A stretch of 64,000 bases of DNA, from assembly GCA_005784505.1 (NCBI GenBank), contig VCAZ01000152.1, forward strand, positions 372,001 to 436,000. Direction: 5' to 3'. The notes under the pieces are model-generated. The model was not told the DNA's origin. It saw nothing but the letters and a program-made list of their open reading frames with translations, and did not search any database. This stretch comes from Bagarius yarrelli (taxonomy: Eukaryota > Chordata > Actinopteri > Siluriformes > Sisoridae). The position numbers were made by a program, and so were the translations under genes. This document shows positions 56,138 to 64,000 of this stretch, one piece after another (positions within the stretch are counted from its first letter, which is position 1; each line of letters begins with the position of its first letter).

Positions 56138-56539
56138 AGCATTATTCAGACTGATGCTGAAAAGAGTGCTACCCACTGGAAACAGTGGTAGGGCTAAGTT
56201 CAATGCCCTGGTCTACATTTGAAGCCAACGCCAGTTATGTACCAAACATTACCTTATCAAGTGCCGATGGCACCTGGAGTGTATCAAATGGGATGAAATG
56301 GGAGGAAGAGGAATGTTCCAGTGCTGGCTAGTCCAAATTATAGTTAACCATTTCAGTTATACGTTTCAAAAAAAAAAGGGGTTTGAATCTGCAATCCTGA
56401 CACAGCAAAAACCAGAAATTCAGTACAGCACTGGATAACAAGAAGAAGGGAATGCCACCCTGTTACTGTGCTCTAGCGGCCGTAGCATTTGCATATGAAA
56501 AAAAGTTTTAGCCATTACTAAAGGGCACCCTGTAACAGT

Positions 56540-58400
56540 ATAAATTCAATGCATTGCTTGCTTTATTGACTATCCAAAATTTTGTAATAAGAAATGCCGG
56601 ACGAACAGGTTATGATGTAATACTATTAGCATCAGAACTAACTATTGAAAGGTGTAGTACAACTTATCCTTTTGATAGAATGGTATTACCAGATGAAGGG
56701 ACTCCACATGAATGTAAAAAGGAGTCAGAAAAATATTTAAAAGCAAGAGCAGATCTAAGACCAGAACCATTGGAAAATGCTAAATACAGCTTCTTTGTGG
56801 GTAGTTCATGCTATCGCACAAGTAAGGGCAATCAAGCTGGGTACGCAGTTATGGAATATGTTTAAGAAACAGATTCTTTTAATGTTGCAATAAGCGCACC
56901 AGTACCACAGCCATGCTCCGGACAATTGCCAGAAATAAAGGCCCTAACTGCAGCTTGTAAGGACAGGGCAGAAGTGTACAGTGTATAGTTTCAGCATATG
57001 CATACGTAGTCTGTCATGCATTTGAAGCAATATGGGCACAAAGAGGGTTTTTTAAGGGCAAACGGATCAACACTAACTCATAGGCCAGCAATATCTGAAC
57101 TCTTAAGGGCCATCATGTTACCTAAAGCATTTAGCAAAAAAAGATGATTCACTTGTTACTAGGGGTACACTGCAGCAGATGAAATTGCTAAAAAAGCAGC
57201 CGTAGGGAACACTCATGTAATGGCACTAATGCAGGGAGAAAAGCAAACCCTAGTACAAATGAATGTAACGATAGATGACATTAGAGAATACTAAGGGACA
57301 GCGAGTCCAGAGGAAATACAATTATGGAAAAAGCGAGGGGCTGTACTAGATCTGAGCACAGGAGTATGGAGGAGTTGTGACGGAATCTGTGTAGCTCCCA
57401 CTGCTTTTCTTCCAATGTTAATAAAAGATGCACATAGAGTAGACCATTGCAATGAAAGACAGGTTGCAACTAAAATTAGAAAAAAGTGGTGGTCACCATA
57501 TTTGGCAGCAATGAAAAAACAAATCCCTCAGGATTTGTGAAATTTGTGCAACATGAAAACATTTTACAGCTCCATTATGTTATATACCGCAACCTCAGGG
57601 ACCTTATAGACTTCTTATGAGGGATTTCATTGACAATGTAGACAGAAAAGAGGGAAAGAGATCAATTTTTGTAAAAGTGGATCGATTCAGTACATGGGTG
57701 AAAGCAACTGCTACAGCAAAAAATAATGAGACAACAGTGGCTTAATTTTGTACAGGAAAGTGATCCCAAGATTTGGAATTCCAGATAAATTTCAGACAAT
57801 GGAGCACATTTCGTGAATGAAGTAATTCAGGCAATTGCAGAGGCACTTTGCATGAAAAGATGCATGGGTTGTGTCTATCATCCCCAGTCACAGAAATGGT
57901 AGAAGGAGCCAATGGCTTATCAAAAGAGAAAATTGCAAAAATCTGTGAAGACAAGGATTTAAATTAGGTTCAAGCCTTACCTCCGGCTTTAACAAAGATG
58001 CATACACAAACTAACCGAAACACACATTTAACCCCACGTGAAATGTTAACAGGTTCCTGTTCCACTGATATGGGAACCTTATGAGAGCCCTCCACTGGAA
58101 CAGCTGGAAGGTGAAATGACTAGGTAAATGTAACAACTGACCAAAATACATGGAACTTTCTTTCTATTCACAGGTCAAAGACGCAGTGCATGGTGAACAA
58201 GTAAACGTGGAACAAGGAAACCACATACTGAAATACTGAAAGGATCCCCAAAAGGAAGGTCTGTTCATGGTGACAGCAACAACTACCGCAAAGTAGAAGG
58301 TAAGAAACACTGGTACCATCTTAATCACTTCTGTCGTGCCCCAGTGACAGGGCAAGAACAAGACAGGTTGAGATCAACATAAACACGACCTGACACAAAC
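56540..58400 (+). pseudogene. ERV-A pol, copy 3 (RNase H, integrase)
   Basis: 56554-56865: NAGRTGYDVILLASELTIER and KYSFFVGSSCYRTSKGNQAG, where relatives have LDGSCY, so the first RNase H aspartate reads as glycine. Integrase: CDGICVAPTAFLPM, the zinc region, FVKVDRFSTWVKA (first core D, about 57681), and THLTPREMLTGS (about 58023). It ends with KVEGKKHWYHLNHFCRAPVT, an SH3-like C-terminus. Several stops and shifts occur. Confidence 0.8.
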
Positions 58401-58598
58401 ACTGACTCAGACAGCGACAACGACTCAGACAGACTAGGCCTTTCAAACAAAGGAGGTCCAGCAGAACACACAGAAGCAAAGACAAACTACTAAGGGCAAC
58501 ACTTTGTCTCTTGCGCTTTGCTCCAGCACATCCTGTATACTCAGTGGTTTCATGCACCTTATCTCCTTCTAGTGACATGCTCTTTTCTTTCTGCTTTC

Positions 58599-59365
58599 TT
58601 ACAGTGGTTTCATATTTTCTTTGGTCTCTATGCTCTCTCTTTTCCTCTTTGGGCCATCAATGGAACTTTGCCGGTGCTGCTGGGGTGCTGCTGTATAGGG
58701 GGCATAGGGGGCGGTTTCTCCCTGGGTCTTCTGCACATAGCCTTCATTGTATGGAGGAGGGTTATCCTGTTCCCGCTGTTTCTCCAATGGTGGGGCTGTA
58801 CCTAACTTTCCGTGTTTTTCAGTTACTCTTCTCTCCTGACCATCTTCTTTTCCCTGTTTTCCTTCTTTTCTAAACCACTCCACAATTTTCAACTTCCTTT
58901 TCCTCTTCTCTCCACTTTTCTCTTCAGCTTTCCCTGCTCAACATTCTATTCTTGCCTTCATTTTCTCACGCAGCTTTGCATCAAATGTTCCCTCCTCCGA
59001 CCATTGCAACTCTCCCTTTGTGCGGTCTTCCCATTTTTTCATGTATTTTTTCATGTATTTTCTTTTTTTGCATGTTTTACAATTACTATGTCCAACGGGG
59101 TGAACCAGTTCTGCCCTTTAGATATGACACACCCTTGTCTGGCCCTACTTGCACTAAAATTGCAGTAGCCAATTCTCTTTCCCACCGTACCTGTCGAGGT
59201 TCCACTGTGATAGTTGCCGTCAGTCCTGAGCAGTATTTTGCCTGTTGTTGCAGTTGGATTTAGCCACCTAACCTTCCAAACCTTTTTAATTTCTTCATAC
59301 CAGCGGGTTTCTGGGAACAAGATTTCCAACTCATACAATCCTTCAAGTCTAGTTAAGTCCCACAA
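58599..59365 (-). pseudogene. ERV-C gag-like region with PPPY motif
   Basis: 59365-59051 (104 residues) resembles a matrix-sized N-terminal domain (ETRWYEEIKKVWKVRWLNPT). 58892-58599 (97 residues) is charged and then Pro-rich, with QREQDNPPPYNEGYV. PPPY is a known late-domain motif that recruits NEDD4-type ligases in retroviral gag. The two parts are separated by stops near 59050-58900. Confidence 0.6.
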
Positions 59366-59559
59366 TTTTTGTTCAATATCTTCCCATGACTGCCAACGCC
59401 GCTTCTATCCTTATATGTCCGTTCAGTCCAAAAGTGTCTTCTTATTCCATTTGTTAATTCCATACACACATGCACACGCACTCTGCTTTGTCTCACTCAC
59501 CCCTTATCTCACTCTACTCTCTCACTGTCTGCATCCCTACCATGCAGACCTGTCTTACC

Positions 59560-60130
59560 CGACAGCGGTATCTAGGGTTTACCAGTTCTCTTATTTTCAC
59601 CTGCCCGTGCAGTCCTGGCTTGTGGGGTTTCCAGCCCACTTACCAGTGGTATCCGCAGGAATTTCACAAAAGCATTTCCGCAGGAATGTTCACAAAAGCT
59701 CTTAGAAGATGTCTTTTCCCCAACAAAGCTAATGCGTCTCAATCAAGAGGCAAAACGAGTGCGAAGTCCCCTCAAAATCCTCTTCTATTTATACTGGTCT
59801 GAGGGCTGCAACCCCTCCTTAATTGGTCAGTTTTTAGAAATTACCATTATGTCTGTTTTCCAGTTATCAGCCATTAAACCGCTATTTGCATTCTTTCTTC
59901 AGTTCCCAAAATGTCCTAATTTGGTTATACTCCCCCCAAATTCAATTGTACTGCCTTACTCATCAATTTTCCCCTTATTTTCTTGTCAGGCCTGGTACCG
60001 CCCTGTTTTTGATCTCTTAAATTCCAATTATTTCCAGGCCAGGCTGAGGTTTTATTAAAAAAACATGTATCATATTTAAGACTGATGCTTCCTCTGTCAG
60101 AATTATCTCCAGACTTTTTTTATTTCTTCC
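59560..60130 (-). promoter_or_regulatory. ERV-C LTR promoter region
   Basis: AGTATAAATAG on the minus strand (about 59788-59798) is a good TATA box, with transcription expected to start about 25-30 bases downstream. Downstream are GC-containing direct repeats CCTGCGGAA (59645-59685). The splice-donor-like ACTGGTAAGTGG (about 59640) may be the retroviral donor. LTR limits are estimated. Confidence 0.45.
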
Positions 60131-60149
60131 TTCTACCTTTTTATTCTAT

Positions 60150-61200
60150 TTTACTAGTGGATAAATCTGTTTGCTTATGATTACTATATGTTCCCTATTT
60201 ATACTTATGTCTTAATTTTTCTTGCTGCTAAGCAGGGTAACTGCTCTGGTAACTGCTTTTGCTAATTTATACATATACTTGTTCGCAGGCTAACTATTTT
60301 GCATAGGTTAACTATTCAGACAAATTAGATTTAATGTTTTCCCTTACTTCCTCATTCTTTTTCAGCCCCTACTCCTACTCCTAGGACTGGGGCTTTACGT
60401 CACTATCTGCGTTTTATGCTGTCACATCTAACTGCCCTATCACACCTGGTCTCAGACTACACTTCTTTCCTGGATCATCCTTATGCTGACAACGTGCCAA
60501 TACAAACATGTCCTTTTTCCCAGAAGGGCACTGTCTCCCAAGATGCAGACTGTTTCCATTCAAACGGAGGAAAACTAATCCTGCTTAAGCTTCTCCTGAC
60601 ACCGCCTCCATGACTGCAGTTCCCTCGTCTTCTCACACCACATTCTTCTGGCATGCTCCACAACCTCTCTCCCCTACTCCTGCTGTGGCTGTTGTTACCC
60701 CTGTTATTACTTTGTCTGAATCTTCCTACTCTGGTTCTGAGACTGATTCTACTATCTTTTCTCCCTCTGTTCCCACCTTCAGCCCTTCTCCTCTTTCCTA
60801 CTCCCTGCTGGATTACATTCCAACCCTCCGTGTTGTTTCCTGTTCTTACTGTAATAAATAAGAACTTTTTTCTAAACCTGTTCTGTGTCTGTTGGCAATT
60901 ATTTAATAAACATCTACCCAAGCTGCTGTCCGTCTTTTATTTATCATAAGCCTAAACGTGCATAAGCTGTTTTTCCCAAGTATAAGGATAAGAAAAATCT
61001 AAATCTTAGCAAATATCTTAATTTGATAGTACTCATTTGGGTCATTTTAGTTCCTAATTATAGTGCTACTATAGTCCTAATATCATATAATGATGTGTAC
61101 ATCATATCAATATTAACAGTATACTCCATATTATTATATTACCATAAGCTGAGATCAAGCTAAAATCTCAACAAATTACAGACATGTTTCCACATGATTT
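60150..61200 (+). repeat. TQT repeat, copy 3
   Basis: The longest copy. MQTVSIQTEEN is read at about 60545 (one residue changed from TQT copies: SIQTEE). The ORF 60610-60861 encodes TAVPSSSHTTFFWHAPQPLS, SSYSGSETDSTIFSPSVPTF and LLDYIPTLRVVSCSYCNK, ending at a stop directly before AATAAGAACTTTTTTC and ATTTAATAAACATC. The ending residues and stop are shared with copy 2. The tail 60890-61180 is AT-rich and also shared. Confidence 0.6.
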
Positions 61201-61204
61201 AATA

Positions 61205-61460
61205 CCAATAAGGGCAGTGGTGGCTTAAATAGTTAAGGTGCTGAATTGCTGATCTGAAGACCAGAAACACCTGGGTTCAAGCCCCACTGCCAGCAAGCCG
61301 ACCGCTGTTGGGTCCTTGAGCAAGACCCTTAACCCTTCCTGCTTCAGGGGCGCTGTATCATAGCTGACCCTGCGCTCTGACCCCAACTTACTAAGATGGG
61401 ATATGCGAAAAATGCATTTCATTGGCTCTGTACATGTACCTTGCACAATGAAGTTGAATA
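61205..61460 (+). repeat. tRNA-derived SINE (family 1)
   Basis: GGGCAGTGGTGGCTTAAATA, AAGGTGCTGAATTGCTGATC, CTGGGTTCAAGCCCCAC (good B box), GGTCCTTGAGCAAGACCCTT, GGCGCTGTATCATAGCTGAC, GGGATATGCGAAAAATGCAT and TACATGTACCTTGCACAATGA. It has the same structure as 44706-44970. Confidence 0.85.
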
Positions 61461-61469
61461 TTATTATAT

Positions 61470-63285
61470 TAAATCAAGTGGTAGTGGTAGAAACCACATA
61501 CACTATTGTCAAATATTCCAGATGAAACAAAATGGTACACCATTATAGATTCATTTTTTAGCATTCCATTGCAGCCTGAATCTCAATCCCTGTTTACATT
61601 TGTGCATGAGTTAGGTTGAAATTTATCTGTATATTTCAAGTCATCTTCTGCAATATGTGGACAATCTTCTAATATGTAGTCAGACTAAAGAATAGTGCTT
61701 CCAAGACTCATTAACAGTTTTGAAAACATGGCACTGAATGGACATAAAGTTAGCCAAGACAAGTTTCAATTCTGAAAACAGAAAGTAGAATTTTTAAAAC
61801 GAGTACTTGGAGGAACGATAAGGAAAGTACTTGGAGGAACGATACGGAAAATATCACCAACGCAACCTTTTTTACATCACTTGCATTGCACATTCTATTG
61901 ACTAATCATAACTTTGTAACTACAAATGCCAGACAACCAGACTATGATGTAATATGATTAGCTCTGGAATTAACTATTGAGAGGTGTAGTACAATAAATC
62001 CTGATAGAATGGTATTACCAGATGAAGGGACACCATAAAAGTGTAATGAATAGTCAGAAAAGTATCTAAAAGCAAAAGCGGACCAGACTAGAACCAGAAC
62101 CATTAGAAAATGCTAAACAGTTTTCTTTTTGGATGGCTCATGTTATGGCACAGGCGAGGGCAATAAAGCTGGGTACGCAGTCATGAAATATGTTAATGAA
62201 ACAGACTTGTTTACTGTTGCAGTAAGCACAGCAGTACCACCATGCTTGGCAGAAATAGAGACCCGAACTGCATCCTGTGAGTTAGGAGCAGGACAAGAGG
62301 ACAATATGGCCACAAAGAGGGTCTTTTAGGGCAGATGGATCAAGAGTAACACATGGGCCAGCATTAGCTGAACTATTGAAGCTATGATGCTAGCTGAAAC
62401 ATTCTAAATCGTTAGGTGTATGGCCACAAAAAAAAAATTATTCACCGTCACTAGGGGTAACAGTGCTGCAGATAAAATAGCTTAAAAACAGCCGTAAGGT
62501 ACACTGATGTAATGGCACTAATACAGGAAGAAGAGCAACCCTAGTACATATTATTGTAACAATAGATGATATTAGACAACACCAAAAGACAGCAAGTCTT
62601 GAAGAAGTGAGGGGCCATAATCTTAGCACAAGACTATGGAGAAATTGTGACGGAATCTATGCTATGCTAGCTACTACTGCTATTCTCCCAATGTTATTAA
62701 AAGATGCACATGGAGTAGACCACTGCAATAAAAGAGAGGTTGCAGCTAAAATTAGAAGAGAATGGTGGTCGCAATATCTAGCAGAAATAATAGACAAATC
62801 CCTCAGAACTCCAATAAGTCATATTCCACAACCACAAGGACCATTTAGATACCTTATGATGAATGATGTTGACATGGTAGACAGAAAAAAGGAAAGATAT
62901 ACATGTAAGTAATAATGGATACATTCAGTAGATGGGTGAAAGCATGTCTGTGTAGGGTGGCTAAATGTCTGTGTAGGGAATCGACCCAAGATTTGGAATT
63001 CCCCCCCAAAAAATTAAGTTCAGACCATAGAGCACACTTTGTGAATTATGTAATTAAGGAAATCGCAGAGGCACTTTGAATAAAAAGGTGCATGTATTGT
63101 GTCTACCAATTGTTGTACAGGAACCTTATGAAAGCCCTTCATTGGAAAAGCTGGAAGGTGAAATGATACAAGCTAAATGCAACAATTGACCAAAATACAT
63201 CTGAAAACTCTGTATTCAGAGGTCAAAGAAACAGTGCACGGTGAACAGGTAAAAGAGGTAAAAAAAACACCATTGGCGGAAACCT
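61470..63285 (+). pseudogene. ERV-A pol, copy 4 (RT, RNase H, integrase)
   Basis: RT: 61475-61620 with text close to copy 1 (NQVVVV, then SIPLQPESQSLFTFVHEL). RNase H: 62129-62329 starts DGSCYGTGEGNKAGYAVMKY, keeping the first catalytic aspartate. Integrase: 62607-62912 has NCDGIYAMLATTAILPMLLK and HGVDHCNKREVAAKIRREWW (zinc region). The core (62900-63110) and C-terminus (63110-63260) are broken by stops. A 23-bp tandem duplication lies at 61803-61850. Confidence 0.8.
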
Positions 63286-63289
63286 GAAG

Positions 63290-64000
63290 CTGACATTTAC
63301 ATAAAGCTGTTAAAAAAATGGAAGAATTAATACTACAACATTGCGTATCGACAAAGCTGTAAATGTGTGTACGCACAAAAAAATCAGATGTATCAAACTC
63401 TGCATACGGTAAATCCCACGCATTTTCTCTTTGTACATCCCAATAAACTTGAAATTGAGCGCACAAGCACTAAACCCTAACCTGTCTAATTTAAATATGT
63501 AATGAGTTCACTTTGGCAAAATGGCAAAAGCAAGCAAAAACAAAACTTTATGGAAAGTAAATTGGAGGTACTATGAGAGGTTGTCCTCAGGAATTGATAA
63601 CAAAAAATGATTGGGAGAGTTTGGCAGATGCAGTCAAAGCGATGGGATCTAAAAACTGCACTGTAACTGAGCTTAAAAAAAAATTCTGACATAAAGGTGA
63701 AAGTTAGGCAGAGAACTACTGTGCACAGACAGAGTGTGGAAGGAATTATATTGATACAACCACACATTGATGGGCCTGCATGGCTTGTTGGTTGGGCTGC
63801 ACATACACTGGTCCTGGGCCGAGGTCATCTGACCACATCCTTACCAAGTGGTATGCCATGTCTGTGCATGTCTGAGTTAGGTTGCAGCACACCACAGGCC
63901 AGCACGATGTGGCACACCTTGTTAGGGCAGTATAGCAGCATCCCCCGGTTTTATCTGGTCAGTTTGTGGGTTGGTGAGGGGGGTTAAAAGCCATGTCTTT
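63290..64000 (-). mobile_element. Harbinger transposon, second copy, inverted
   Basis: The reverse complement matches the first Harbinger copy on both sides of its LINE insertion: CCACAAACTGACC with the transposase end and a GGATGCTGCTATACTGCCCT block at 63980-63900, then TTCCACACTCTGTCTGTGCA at 63735-63715. It then follows 5350-5760 through GTGCTTGTGCGCTCAATTTC to the outer end near 63290, whose TIR is diverged. It has no LINE insertion. The other end lies outside the window. Confidence 0.8.

Larger units (their letters stand above)
55444..58480 (+). mobile_element. ERV-A copy 3 (gag-pol), most complete integrase
   Basis: Gag N-terminus (55444-55740) joined to a capsid-like ORF (55877-56137), then a short stretch matching the patch at 43.6 kb (56115-56225), then a jump to the RT thumb/RNase H (56540-56870), linker (56880-57370), integrase zinc region (57380-57570), core (57590-57990) and C-terminus (58000-58400). 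RT palm and protease are deleted. A Ser/Asp-rich tail (58380-58450) ends pol where the minus-strand ERV-C begins. Confidence 0.75.
58500..60130 (-). mobile_element. ERV-C: LTR, leader and gag, minus strand
   Basis: On the minus strand: LTR (about 60130-59560) with CAGTATAAATAGAAGAGG (TATA, about 59788), leader (59560-59370), and gag-like ORFs (59365-59051 and 58892-58599). It stops against the end of ERV-A copy 3. No pol follows, so the provirus is truncated. An AATAAAACCTCAG sequence near 60060 lies upstream of the TATA box and is not in the normal polyadenylation position. Confidence 0.55.

Noticed and set aside
58511..58873. Plus-strand hydrophobic ORF (120 residues) that looks like a membrane protein
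   Set aside because: It is the antisense of the ERV-C gag-like frame with PPPY; low-complexity C/T-rich DNA gives Leu/Phe/Ser-rich translations.
1..64000. CRISPR arrays, bacterial operons, phage genes or ribosome-binding sites
   Set aside because: No regular spaced repeats, no dense long ORFs and no prokaryotic gene organisation; the window is vertebrate repeat DNA.

Overview
The window is eukaryotic and almost certainly from a ray-finned fish. I see no convincing host gene. Nearly all 64 kb is old, broken, nested transposable elements: L2-, Rex1-, RTE- and L1/Tx1-type LINEs, Ty3/gypsy LTR elements, DIRS tyrosine-recombinase retrotransposons, class I endogenous retroviruses (ERVs), PIF/Harbinger and Tc1 DNA transposons, and tRNA-derived SINEs whose tails look typical of teleosts. 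The species cannot be read from this sequence. Everything rests on reading translations and repeats by eye; no database search was run.

Layout. 1-1.2 kb: minus-strand RTE LINE cut by the window edge. 1.27-7.72 kb: minus-strand gypsy element holding a Harbinger transposon with a CAG target duplication (2174-5765), which itself holds a Rex1-like LINE (about 3058-5238). A second insertion of an unclassified 0.9-kb repeat ('X') lies at 6335-7140. 7.7-13.6 kb: L2 tail, second X copy (inverted), Tc1 relic, LTR-like sequence, a small-ORF repeat ('TQT repeat'), and a tandemly duplicated SINE-containing segment. 13.6-21.6 kb: RTE relic, then two closely related L2-like LINEs separated by repeat 'Y'.

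21.7-30.8 kb: first copy of a class I ERV family (ERV-A), a second ERV fragment, a DIRS element split by an L2 insertion, and an RTE LINE. 30.9-40.1 kb: third X copy, LTR-like pieces, a SINE, LINE tails, a minus-strand DIRS element and second Y copy. 40.1-43.5 kb: an older L2-like LINE that still shows an ORF1 SGNH-esterase-like domain. 43.5-48.2 kb: ERV-A gag remnant, then a minus-strand DIRS element that keeps recombinase residues and contains a SINE and a stray ERV-A gag patch, then a TQT repeat. 48.2-54.4 kb: minus-strand ERV env/LTR, plus-strand gypsy element with gag zinc knuckle and protease, and L1/Tx1-type LINE tail. 55.4-64 kb: a 5S rRNA fragment, two more ERV-A copies, a minus-strand ERV with a PPPY late-domain motif, a TQT repeat, a SINE, and a second Harbinger copy in the opposite orientation.

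No element looks active as it stands: every coding region shows stops, frameshifts or deletions. The most useful points are the datable insertion nests, three or more multi-copy repeats that I could not classify (X, Y, TQT), a retroviral patch inside a DIRS recombinase gene, and Y upstream of two different L2 families.
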